A stretch of DNA of 64,000 nucleotides from Lepiota brunneoincarnata (lineage: Eukaryota > Basidiomycota > Agaricomycetes > Agaricales > Agaricaceae). Below, piece after piece: positions 1-10,356 of the stretch. How positions within the stretch are numbered: position 1 is the first letter of the stretch; every line of letters begins with the position of its first letter. A program made the position numbers and the translations under genes. The notes beneath the pieces were generated by a model, which was not told where the DNA came from, searched no databases, and saw only the letters and a program-made list of their open reading frames with translations. The DNA lies in NCBI GenBank assembly GCA_023014365.1, contig JAEBUN010000004.1:682001-746000 (forward strand). Reading direction: 5' to 3'.

Positions 1-596
1 GTCTTCATGAATCTATACGTTGTGACCCCTATTCTGGGGTATGCTTACATGGGGGTTGTGTGCGGTATTATTTCAAGAGCATGCTAGGTATCGTAATAAT
101 GTTAAAGTGCCGAGACCATAATGCGTGTCATGATAATGAAGAAAACTAGATGAGAACCAGAACAGAACAAATGAATCAAGCCCAGTGTAACCATGGCCGA
201 AACACAAATGCCCAACAGCCGTTTTACTTTTCATATCGCTATCATCTATGAACGGTAAATATCGCTCTAGGCTCTATCGCTTGCTATTGAAAGTTTCCAA
301 ATCCGCGTCATCCACCTCCATGAAAACGTGATTAGATTGTGATGTCCTCTTTCATCTCCGTTAGGGTCACGATTATCATCGTGGATCACCAACCTCTTGA
401 TGATAACGAGGCCGGAAACGTGCTCGGGTGACTTTAAGCACCCATTATCTCCCGGCGTGCGTCCGTACACAATAGTTAGGAAGCCTCCATACCGGTTACG
501 TATGCCCGCGTGATTCGACTTGACATCGCATCCTTTATCCGCAGCTCCGATAGCGGACTTGAGAAAATAAGGATGGGAATCGGGGTCGCAAGAAGA
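1..596. other. left-edge region without a supported gene
   Basis: I see no convincing exon here. The last possible exon of the Pro-rich minus-strand gene may reach down to about 476 in another frame, but neither frame shows a recognisable domain. Confidence 0.4.
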
Positions 597-2049
597 TCAA
601 GCACGCGCTGATGCACGGGGCCGGGGGCCGAGGAGGCTGGCATGTCGAGTTGGTTGAGCTGCGTGGAGTGGGGCAGACATCTGGCTTGTGCGGGAAGGTA
701 GGTTTGGTTGCTCGCGTGCCAACTCGCGATCGTCGACGGGTTGACGGGGGGCTGGGACGGATATAGAGATGACACCGGTGGCGGTGGCTTTCGGTTGGCT
801 AGGGTCCCTCCATCCACCAGAAGTCTCTTCTTTCATAAAGACCACGGTGTGGCTGCGGACGAAGGGAAGTAGGGGAACGGCGTGACTGGGAACTTGATTT
901 GCTGGTTTGGCGATGTTGATGATCAGTAAAACTGGGAACTGTTGTGTCGCGCGAGGTCGCGGGTGGCGTATAGCGGATCTGGTCCAGAGTGAATACGATG
1001 TTGATAATATAATCCTTGTCTTTGGTTTTGATCCTCCCGTCGTGGTAGGGGAGGAAGCCGAGAGTGAGATCCGCCGAGGCCGGAGCCCAAGGGTCTCGTG
1101 TCTAAGGGTGTAACTGGGGACGGAGGAAAAAGGAATGAAGCTGGAGAGTTAGGAACCGAGGTGTAGTGCACCGATGATGTGGTAGACGACGAAGTCGGAG
1201 GGCTAGCCGGGGGTGTTGGAGGCCGTTCGAACTGGTTGTGTTGCGGCTTTCTAATATGAGGTTTCAAAATCGGTGGGGCGGGTTTCGTTGGGGACTGTTC
1301 ATGTTGGGACTGCATGTGTGTATCAGGCGCTTAGACATACTGCGTAGAGACAGGCACAAAGAAAAGGGTAACATCGAAGAAAAACAGAAATGCGTTGAGT
1401 TCAAGAACGATGTTGTGTCAGTCAAGAGAGGGGCGCAAGACTCACAATTATCGGTCTAGCTCCGGAAGGGGCAGGGTATCCTCGGGGTGACATGAAGGTA
1501 TACCCTGGAGGGGGTTGGAAAGGTGAAGCGGGTGGGGAAGTGTAAATTGGGGTTACCAATGGTGGGGGGCGGTGGGAGTGGGAGTGGGCATGAGATTGGG
1601 AACGGTGATGACGCCGACGGGAAAAACTAGGGGAGCGATGACGATCTTCTGCCCTGGCCATTAGAGGCGAGGGGTATGGTTGTTTTAGGAACGGTGCAAA
1701 AGCAGGAAGTGGTGGGGAAGTATAGATTGGTGGTGGGAGTGGACGAGACCGGCGTATCTGGGGCGGTAGGGACATGGACGTACGAGTCGTCCGACGAGGA
1801 GGACGACGGAGGGGCACGATGGTATATTGGATGTTTTGGATATGCAGGGGATGGCTTGTAGGGAGATGTGTAGCGTTCAGGCAGAGGGGGGGAAGGCTGA
1901 CGAAGTACAGGGGGTGTTCCAGGAGCGCCGGGTACAGCTGCTTCGAAGCTCTGCCTGTGCTGTTCTGTGTGTTGCACCCAGGTGGCGACCCTGTTCTGGG
2001 TCTGGATATAGCGGTCGTAAGCCTCGGGGGAGAAGTCGTACTCTGTCAT
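597..2049 (-). CDS. proline/serine-rich hypothetical protein, exons uncertain
   Basis: Product not recognised. From the ATG at 2049 the minus strand reads an N-terminus rich in Tyr, Gln and Pro, then Pro/Ser-rich sequence with two similar blocks (PPIYTSPPLPAF and TPIYTSPPASPF). One intron is well supported: donor GTGAGT near 1447 and acceptor ATGCAG near 1307, joining to a frame that starts SQHEQSPTKPAPP. The frame must also change between about 1800 and 1690, and again near 1080-930, so at least two further introns or base errors exist. Downstream exons (about 920-597) are Pro-rich in two overlapping frames and cannot be chosen between. Agaricomycetes carry many Pro-rich proteins ending in a DUF6699 domain. 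A few residues near 1000 are compatible with that, but I cannot establish it. The gene is divergent from the heparinase-like gene, with about 500 bp between starts. Confidence 0.4.
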
Positions 2050-2552
2050 GGTGGCAGATGTTCTGGGGAGTCCGAGGGAAAACCAGGGGTATTTAAGGCA
2101 GAGGCACGCCCCGGAACGAGGAGTAGCGGAACCTATTGAGGGGCGGTGCTAAATTAGAAATCACAGTGGGTCTGCTCTTTCATGGGTGGCTGTGTTTCAT
2201 CGATGGGCCAGTTGCTGCGTGCCTGGCCTGTGTTTTGGCCCCTGGATCGCCTGTGGACTTGCCCTAGACTAGACTGCCCTTGGGCAAGCACGCCCTCGAC
2301 TACCCGACGTACTTGCTTGCTTGCCTTGCTTGTATCCCGTCTCCTTCGTTAGCGGTCTATTTTTGATCGTGACAACGTTACTCACGCACCGACCAGTGAC
2401 AAGGCTTTCTCTCACCGTATCCTTTCCTTTCGTCTCCTTTCCTTTCCACCTTCTGTCTACCCCTGCCTCTGCCTCTCGCACTTGATCTTCTTTTCCTTGG
2501 CTTAGTCCGTCCACTCTCTCCTTAGCATTTTCTAATCTTTCCGTTTGCCAAT
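2050..2552. promoter_or_regulatory. divergent intergenic region, CT-rich leader
   Basis: About 500 bp lie between the minus-strand Pro-rich gene and the plus-strand heparinase-like gene. From about 2380 to 2550 the plus strand is a long C/T-rich stretch running up to the ATG at 2553, as is common just upstream of fungal transcription starts. I see no gene here. Confidence 0.4.
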
Positions 2553-5046
2553 ATGGCAAACTATAGTGCTGTTGACCACAACAACGGGCCCTATGGTGCT
2601 GGTAATCCATATTACAACGAGTCTACCGGTTTCATTACTCCCCGTCCATCTCCCAAAAAACGTACTAGCAACTGGGTGAAGATCGGTGTTCCTGTGCTCC
2701 TCGTCATCATCGCTGCCGCAGTCATTGGCGGTGTCCTTGGCAGCCGAGCAGCCAAGAAGGCCAGCTCTTCCAGTGCCAACAGCAACTCTGCCAATGGACG
2801 ATAATGCTGGTAATCCTGGGGCGAGCATCGATCTTTCGAATGCCAGGTTTGCCACAGCAACGAATAGCAAATATATGCAGCCAATCTACCCCTCTACCGT
2901 GAGTTACTACTCTTCTTTGTGCACTTGTTGAGCCACTCACATCGTTGGTTGTCTCAGACTGCCTCCGCATTCTCAACGCCCACTTTCCGTCCATCCAGCA
3001 ACGCCGTCGCTTCCTGGCCCCAGGATACCTTCAAGCCTCAGAACCCCAGTCCAACCAGTGTCCGTCCAGACCGTCCCCGTCTTTTCGCTCCTTCCTACAA
3101 GTGGGACGCTCTTCCTAGTCTCATCGCCAAAGACCCATACCTCAAAGGATGGAATGACACCATCTTCGCCAATGCCACTGATTACTTCAACAAGCCACCT
3201 GTGGTCTACTTCATGGATGGGCCAAGTGGTATTCTTGATAATGCTCGTGAATTCAAGATGAGGGTCAAGGCATTTGCTTATGTATATCGCATGACGAATG
3301 ACACGCGCTGGGTTGATCGTGCGTGGTCCGAAATTCAAGTGGGTTGATTGTTCTGTATGTTTCGCTGCAGTTTTAACCCCCCCCCTACTATAGAATGTGG
3401 CTGGAAATACGAGTGCATCGTTTGGTCCAGAAGACGATCGCTGGAATAATCAACATTTCCTGGACACGGCCGAATTCGCCGCCGGATACGGTATTGCCTA
3501 TGATTGGCTTTATGGCATCTTGACAGACGAACAGAAGAGTATGATGAGAACTACACTCATCCGATATGGTCTCCAGCCTGGGTTGGCTGCATACACTCAG
3601 AACGCGGCCTTTGGCTGGTGGAGAAACAATATCACCGGCAACTGGAACTGCGTCAGCAATGGAGGTCTTACCGTTGCTTCGCTCGCCATCCTCGGTGATG
3701 ATACGACTGGGGTCGCTAATCAACTTCTCGGTCTGACCGTCGATAATGCGAAGGCCAATTGTGCATTCGGCGTCACGGATGACGGGTCTTGGACCGAGAC
3801 CGCGAACTACTGGTACTTCGGCACTACTGGTCATGCTGAAATGGCCTCCGCTCTCCTCACCGCCACTGGTGGCCATCACGGTCTCCTCGACGTGAACCCC
3901 AACTTCCGGAAAACGGGTTTGTATCACATGTATGTTAATGGTCCAGGCGCCCTCTTCGACTACGGTGACCACGGACCAAACAAGTTCTCCACCACTGCCA
4001 ATAGCATGTTCCTTTACGCCACCGAATACAATGAACCCACGTTTGCTTTGTTCCAGCGCGACCAGCATGATGCGGCCGAGCCCTGGAGTATGTTTTGGTA
4101 TGACCCCAGTGTTACCGGTGCTTTCTGGGACGGCATGCCACTTGATCACTTCTTCGACAACCAAGATGATCAATGGGCATCCATGCGTAGCAGTTGGACG
4201 GACGAGCAGGCATTGTACGTTGCTATCAAGGCGGGCCGGAACACCGATCATCAGACCCATAATGACCTTGATGTGGGTGATTTTGTCCTCGACGCTCTGG
4301 GCACCCGCTGGGCGGGTGAATTTGGTTCTGCCGATTACCGTTCACCCAACTACTTTTCCGGTGGTGACCAGGATGCGGATAGGTGGAAGTATTACAGGAA
4401 GATGACCGAGGGCCAGAACACCATCTTGATCGGGCGTGCTAATCAGAGAGTTGATGCTGCACCCACTGTAAAACACGAGTCTTCGGGTACGGCCCAAGGT
4501 CCGAGCACAGTGTTCCAAGTACCGGATGATTCGGTGGCCTATTGGACCACAGATATGACAAGTGCTTATAACAACGTGTAAGTAGCCGATCCTTTACCCC
4601 GAAGCGACATTATGCTGACTCGGAGGCACAGTCAATCGGTGAAACGGGGTATCCGTCTCTTGAACAAGCGCGCTCAAGTACTTTTGCGAGATGAAATCAA
4701 CGCTTCGGGTACCGTCGACTGGCTTATGCACACTAATGCCACTGTGGAGGCGAGCGGAACGTCCGCCACTCTGAAGCTCGATGGGAAGGAGATGAAGATC
4801 ACCATGTTGAATCCCCCCTCAGAAGCGAAGTTCACCGCTGGACCTGCAGTACGGTCTGACACAGACCCTCCGCCACCTGTACCAGATCAGGAGAATCCTG
4901 GAGTTACAGTTCTTTCTGTCAGCTTGCCTGCTGGTACATATACCCTGGAGATGCTGTTCAATCCGCAATGGCCGGGGATGTCTAGCGGCGACTTTGTGAC
5001 ACCACCTTCTGTATCATTGGATAGCTGGTCGCTTACGAGTCACTGA
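2553..5046 (+). CDS. heparinase II/III-like (chondroitin AC/alginate lyase fold) membrane protein
   Basis: This is a predicted polysaccharide-lyase-type enzyme of the (alpha/alpha)-toroid, heparinase II/III superfamily, anchored by an N-terminal membrane segment. Exons are 2553-2898, 2958-3338, 3394-4577 and 4632-5046, all with GT-AG borders. A short basic cytoplasmic stretch (PKKRTSNW) precedes a transmembrane helix at residues 44-62, giving type II topology. The toroid domain follows (for example DDRWNNQHFLDTAEFA, and EFAAGYGIAYDWLY). The C-terminal beta region carries the family-typical HNDLDVGDFVLDALG and a motif around YYRKMTEGQNT. Substrate is unknown. Summed exons miss a multiple of three by one surplus base: the frame must shift near 2797-2804, where the first frame stops just after SANSNSANG and the next continues DDNAGNPGASIDL. 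With that base removed the product is about 774 aa, without it a fragment of about 83 aa. Family call is firm, enzyme specificity is not. Confidence 0.85.
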
Positions 5047-5671
5047 TAAGCAGGGAATTATTATGCTACAGACATAGTACCTTTTGATGAACGATTTTTA
5101 CCTTCCCCCACACTGACTCTTCCTATTCTACTTGTTGGTAGTTACCGGACTATTGAATATTATTTCGCGTGAGAAAAAAAACAAGCGTGTTTCCTTGACA
5201 GCGGCAAAATATTTGTTTGTCGTTGTCTTTCCCCTCTTTTTCGCCATTGCGGTTCGCCTCACGCTCGTTTCTGCAGGTATATAAAGCCGCAGTAGAAAGA
5301 AAGAAAGGAAAAAAAAAAGAGTAAGCATATACCCAAGGAGGAAGAGGGCGGACAGGTGTCAGTTGTGAGTCTTTTCCTCGTGTTGTTGTTGTTGATGTTG
5401 CTTGGTTGGCTGATGAGAGACGCCCACTTCCTGTCACCCTCATTTCATTGTCCTTCTTCCTCTCCCTTTACCCCCCTCCACCTCACGACGCGCCTTTCCC
5501 CTTGGCTGGACCTCTCCAACACATACCCGTACACCCTCCATAGAGTCTTCTGGAGATTGGACATCAACTGACTTGCGTTCTCATCTCACTTCAACTACTC
5601 TACGCACTTTGAATCACTCGTTTCACCGACCAACTCGTATACCGACCTCGACATTCTCTTTTTGCATTGAA
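5047..5671 (+). promoter_or_regulatory. promoter and leader of the Mid2/WSC-like gene
   Basis: No gene is seen between the heparinase-like stop and the next ATG at 5672. A good TATA-like element, TATATAAA, lies at 5278-5285, roughly 390 bp upstream of that ATG. From about 5440 the plus strand is strongly C/T-rich, which suits a fungal leader. Short ORFs here have no recognisable content. Confidence 0.4.
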
Positions 5672-6841
5672 ATGCTCGGAACGACTCGTAACACCATCCT
5701 TGCCTACATTACCCTCGCCCTCGCTGTTTCCATCGTCCAAGCGAGTGGGGATTTCCGCCACATGCAGAGGGACCATGTGAACTTGAAGAGGATTATCAAG
5801 AAGCGCGGACCTGCTCCCCAGGGCCCCCCGACATCCCCCGGGCCTGCCATCGGTGCTGGTCTCGACCCCGCAGACGCCCCCCCTGGAAGTAGCTCCGTCC
5901 CTGCTAGCTTCAGCTCCGCACCGGCACCGTCGGTCACCACTAGTGCGACCCCCAGTGCTAGTACTAGCCCCGGGCCACTCCTTGGCGACATCCTTCCGCT
6001 GCCTGTGAGTACCTCCGGAATCTTTTTTTTTCTTCTTTCTCTGGCTGTGAACTTACTGCAATTACAGAGTATATTGTCCCTCAGTGGCATCCTCGGATCC
6101 TCACAGACCATTTCAGCTTCGTCCAGCAGCGTTTCGCTCTCTACTTCCTCGACCGCTTCCTCGACGAGTTCCGCATCTACCTCCGCTGAGCTGACTACCG
6201 AAGCTCTTAACCTTACCGCCGCACCTACGTCCACCCCCAGCGCCGCCAGACCCACCGTCACTCAAACTGTCGAGGATCAGGCCGTGGAGTCTACTGAGAT
6301 TCCCAAGCCTACGGGTGCCGCCCAGACCAAGAGTACGACGTTGATGATCCTCATCATCATCGCCTCGTCTCTTGGCGGAATTGCTATCCTCTGGACCGTT
6401 TTCAGGAAGTGGAAGCTCGGGCGGTCATCCAAATTTGATGAGCGGCTACAGCCGATTGATTGGCAACCGACAGATGATAGGGACGATGGGATTATACCCG
6501 CGCACAGGAGGGCGCCATCAAACGCCTCATCGTTCCACTCCGGATCTGCACACGCCAATGCCACGGGTGGCTATGGTGCGACTTCTGACCACGGCCATGG
6601 TGGGTACAGCCGTTCGGCACCGACATTGCAGCCCATCCCAGACCACGACTTTACGGCCGGAGCTGCGCCTGTCGGTGGATATGCCGACCTCGCCAGGGGT
6701 CCGAGCCCACCGATGTCTGAGGCTCTGAACAGGGGACCAAGTATGAATAGGGCCTATGATTATGATGGAGGGGTTCCGCTTCACCATCAGGTTGGTGGAG
6801 GAGCATACGCGGCCTATGAATATCAAGGATCAAGGTACTAG
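5672..6841 (+). CDS. Ser/Thr-rich single-pass membrane protein, Mid2/WSC-sensor-like architecture
   Basis: Probable cell-surface protein with the layout of fungal wall-stress sensors; no enzymatic domain is seen. The start at 5672 is chosen because it opens directly into a signal peptide (residues 1-24, ending VQAS). An upstream in-frame ATG at 5573 would bury that signal. A dibasic KKR at 43-45 could be a Kex2 site. A long Ser/Thr/Pro-rich ectodomain suited to O-mannosylation follows, then a transmembrane helix at about 202-222 (STTLMILIIIASSLGGIAI) and a cytoplasmic tail of about 145 residues rich in Gly, His and Tyr. Exons are 5672-6004 and 6068-6841 (donor GTGAGT, acceptor TTACAG). The 63-nt intron has no stop in frame. 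Spliced length is 368 aa. Homology to Mid2 itself is not shown; the match is architectural. Confidence 0.75.
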   Translation: MLGTTRNTILAYITLALAVSIVQASGDFRHMQRDHVNLKRIIKKRGPAPQGPPTSPGPAIGAGLDPADAPPGSSSVPASFSSAPAPSVTTSATPSASTSPGPLLGDILPLPVSTSGIFFFLLSLAVNLLQLQSILSLSGILGSSQTISASSSSVSLSTSSTASSTSSASTSAELTTEALNLTAAPTSTPSAARPTVTQTVEDQAVESTEIPKPTGAAQTKSTTLMILIIIASSLGGIAILWTVFRKWKLGRSSKFDERLQPIDWQPTDDRDDGIIPAHRRAPSNASSFHSGSAHANATGGYGATSDHGHGGYSRSAPTLQPIPDHDFTAGAAPVGGYADLARGPSPPMSEALNRGPSMNRAYDYDGGVPLHHQVGGGAYAAYEYQGSRY

Positions 6842-7622
6842 ATGGCTAGCGCCCACTCGTCTTCTGTCTTTTCACCCCGCTACTCCCCGAACACCTTTAC
6901 CTTTCCCAAAACTCCTTCCTCCCACTATCCTACATATATAACAAGCCGCTGGTTCTTTTTTATTCCCTACCTTATGTACGGCTGCCCTCCTCCTGAGTCT
7001 TTCTTCTCTCGATATCCTGATTTGTGGCCTCTTTCTTGCTCGATGTGCTCCCTCTTGGTTATATGACCTCCATTCTTGTGAGATCACTATGGTTACTTGC
7101 TTTTCACTTTGACTGGCAACTGCCTGGTAGGGGACATGGACGCTCATGATCATGCTGTTTGATACTAGTTTATGTGTTAATTCTTTTGCTTTTTGTTTTT
7201 TTTGAGCCTCCTGGGACCAGACACCATTAGTTGTCGTTGGAGTGTCTCCATAACCAACACTGCATTTACTCTCCTTGGGACCCTTGTGAAGCCGAATGAT
7301 CCTCGAAGATTAATAACTCAAAACGAGAGCAATTTGCTCGGCCAGGACACCAGGAGCAAGCCTGGAACCACTCGCTGGGAATGATCATTGCGCCTGCCCC
7401 AAGTAGATCATAGCTAATACGGGAAGCAACCCTCACCACTACAATCGAGGAGTTTCTTGCACCATAATTGGGCCTCTCAGCAGAGAAAATCACGCACCGA
7501 AGCTCTCAAAGAGTATGAAGATTCCCTTCAAATAGCGGATCACCTAGAGCCTGTGTTATCTTCAAGAATTTGGCGTTGATCCGCAACCATAACCACTATC
7601 GAGAATCTGAAATTACGACACC
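6842..7622. other. convergent intergenic region
   Basis: This lies between the ends of two convergent genes and should hold both 3' UTRs. Sequence after 6842 is T-rich on the plus strand. Short ORFs on either strand show no domain. No gene is supported. Confidence 0.5.
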
Positions 7623-10261
7623 CTAATCAGTCCTTATCCTATACACCCATATTCTTCCTCTCGTCCCCAACGCCACAACCACCTTGCCATTCATCCCCAT
7701 CGCGGCCGTCTGTACCCTCACTTTAATTACCTCCTCCCGCTCCGAGTTCAGCGTCTTATCTCGGGCCGTTCCTTTACCCTTGCTTCGAGATGCACCCGCG
7801 TTCTCCACATCAGGAGGACTGTCGACATCCATTCTATCACTCTCCTCATCCATCATTCCCTCGCGATGAGAAGGAGCAGCTACTGAGGGCGACTCGAATA
7901 CCAGATCTTGTTCATCAAGAGGTACGTCGAGCGACCATCCCGGAATGGGCGGTGGCGGCTCCCTTTCAACGAGTGCAGGGTGCCATTCCGAGATCCCTGA
8001 CAATTGCTGCTGGGAGGCATTCTTCTGTTTCGGTAGTGGCTTCACCATCTCCGGATGGGGTATCATCGGTCGTGGTCGATGGTAGATTGGCACTGGCACT
8101 GGCACTAGTACTAGCGGAGGCAGAATTGGGCCTAGAGGTCCTACCGGACACAGAAACAGCCCTCTTCAAAGGAAATTTTGGGGGCGCCCGGACGGGTAGA
8201 CTAGGTACATGAACAAGTGTCACTGTCCCGGCGTATTTCCTCGTGTGTCCTCCTTGCTCGATTCTCGTTTGGGCGGGCGGTTCGTCTGGAGGTAGAAGTG
8301 ATACTGGTTCATAGGGTGGCACTATACTCGTGTTCTGAGCCTGGCCGTCTACTTCACTCGTCTGATGTTGGCCCGGAACGTCGGCGTTGTCGGTGGTGGC
8401 TGTGGACGTGGTTGACTCGTCGTCTAGAATGACTTTGGTTCTCCGATGGCCTCTGTTCCTTGTTTGAGCTGTTCCCTCCTTTTTCCCCTTCCCTTTGTCA
8501 TTTGCTTGTGCATTATTGTCATTGTTTGCTGGTTGCTCTTCGGTTAAAGAATAGCCAGAACTAGAGGCCTCGTGGCCAGCCTTTTTCTCAATTTTATGCT
8601 TTGAGAAGGGCAACCCAGACGGAATTACATAAAGAGCCAAGGGATCATGCGTGTGCGATTGGTAAAGATTGACGACTGGTGATATCAGTTGGAGCCGGAG
8701 GGGAGGGAAAGCAGTATTTGATACCATGGTGAAAGAGGCTGAAACGTGATTGAGGAGGAATGAGAAAGGCGGTGAACACGAATGGCTTACCGCTTTCTTG
8801 GTAGTCCTGTATATCGCACTATAAACATATATCTTGTCTGGGGGAGACGTTTAAACTACTCACAGAGGCACAACCACGGAGTACTTTCTGTCTTTGGCCG
8901 TCGAGCTTCATGTTGTCAAACAGAGGAGGGAAGAACCTTTCCCAACCAAGCCATCGCCAGACAACGATTTCGCCAGGAACCAGGTGGGTGTTCCTGTTCT
9001 CCATGTCATTTGGATCGTCGCGTAAAATACCAGATGGGCAATGTGAAATGAGAACATCCTGTGTCAACCACCGTACAGAGAGAACCCGCGAACGATGGAT
9101 TCGACTGCTGCTGAACAGGGGTTTGTCTTCTCTCGTGATCTGCATAGTGTTGCGTGGGTAGACATGCCAAATCTTGACACATCGGTCAATCTGTACGGAT
9201 CAGCTTAGAAGATTAGTCCTTGAGATGAGGACATGAATGACTCGCCCCGCAAGTAGCAATGACAGGGTAATGAGGGTGAAAACACTATTTTCTTTGTTTA
9301 GTATAGTCATGGTGGCTCGTTGCCTTTGTACTCACAGCATCGAGAACGGCTGCCTGGTGCCCACCGGATCTCCCGCCCATGAGCACAATAACGCACCTTC
9401 CAATACCATTACCTTCCTGCTCGTTCGCGTGAAGGCCGTGTGGAGCGCCTGCTCTACTCGGTAAGGTACCAGGTGGCCAATGCGGATTCACGTTGGGATC
9501 TTTGTGGCCTTGATGAGGTGTGAGAGTGAGGTCATATATTCGTGTGGTGTGATCTCTTGAAGTGCTGCAAAAGAGGTTCGGTGCGAGAGGGTGGACCGCG
9601 AGAGCAGTTATAGCCTGAGGTGTCCGTCGTCAGTTGACAAGGATATGACGGAGACGGGAAGATCATACGCCACCATGTCCTCGCAAATAGCTCGAGAGGC
9701 CTTTGCGAATAGGATTATAGATCCATAACAAGCTCCCTCTAGAGAAAATTAACATCGGTTCTTCAACTGCATTATAGGACAGGGCCCAGGCAACATTGGT
9801 GGTATCGGAGTGTATTAATTTAGTGTCTGGCGTCTTTGAACACTTGTCATCAATCCCTCGACATAGTGAAGATCAATGGGGGAAGCGCACCTCCGGAATT
9901 TGGATCAGGAGGGGATTCTTTCTTCTCATGAGCCAGAAGATATAAATTTGAGTGTCGCCTCCAATAGCGATCGCGTCGCGAAAGTCCTCTAGGACGTGTT
10001 TCCATTTGGCAAGGTTTTCTTCAGTAGCCAGAGAGCCATCCCATAGTTCGTGTAGGGAGTTGTCGTCCCAGGGGAAAAAAGCGAGGGTCCGAAAGGCCTC
10101 TGGATTGGGACCATCTGCCTATGGCTGGTGTGTTAACACGGGGAAACGGATTAGAGGAGGGATCGCGCCCTTACAACAACTTTTTTGTAGAGTCTGAATG
10201 GGTGTTTGCTAGCAGGATCTCTGTACCATGGCCGTCTTTCTTGGACTTGCTCATCGCCCAT
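7623..10261 (-). CDS. EED: EED/ESC homolog, WD40 subunit of Polycomb repressive complex 2
   Basis: WD40 beta-propeller protein expected to bind the EZH2-type H3K27 methyltransferase and trimethyl-lysine. Exons (minus): 10261-10175, 10118-9891, 9833-9669, 9614-9336, 9284-9246, 9190-8864, 8818-8791, 8738-7623. Phases agree through the first seven junctions. Family-diagnostic stretches align with human EED in order: TTNVAWALSYN...PMLIFSRGSLLWIYNP (TCAW...LLAVAGSRGIIRIINP), AITALAVHPLAPNLFCSTSRDH ([22 protein letters not shown]), HPHYPVIATCGIDRCVKIWHV (the CGMDHSLKLW repeat), and IHRSRVLSVRWLTQDVLIS (IHRNYVDCVRWLGDLILS). The exon at 9284-9246 is only 39 nt and its downstream intron starts GC. After HTHDPLALYVIP about 250 residues of low-complexity, Lys/Ser/Pro-rich sequence precede the last blade (KVVVALGTRGRIWVYR). 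The frame changes once between 8220 and 8105, by a short intron or a base error. About 755 aa against 441 in human. Confidence 0.85.
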
Positions 10262-10356
10262 AACGATCGCGGTAGGAAAGCAAAGTGTCCGTGTTCGCCA
10301 TGGCAGAACCACCCATCTAAGCGCTCGAGAAACAATCCAAGGTTTTCATTCCTGAA
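10262..10356. promoter_or_regulatory. short divergent promoter between EED and NDUFA11
   Basis: Start codons of the EED homolog (10261, minus) and the complex I subunit (10357 or 10450, plus) are only 95-188 bp apart, so both genes probably share one nucleosome-depleted promoter. No TATA element is evident. Confidence 0.4.

Noticed and set aside
476..817. Minus-strand open frame with Pro/Ser/Ala-rich residues as an independent gene
   Set aside because: It overlaps another open minus frame over the same bases and lacks a domain; more likely alternative reading of one Pro-rich exon.
3388..4260. Long 290-codon minus ORF inside the heparinase-like gene
   Set aside because: Antisense shadow of a large conserved exon; its composition is that of reversed codons.
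5128..5443. Overlapping minus-strand ORFs rich in Phe and Leu upstream of the Mid2-like gene
   Set aside because: They are the reverse of A/T- and C/T-rich leader sequence and show no domain or splice support.
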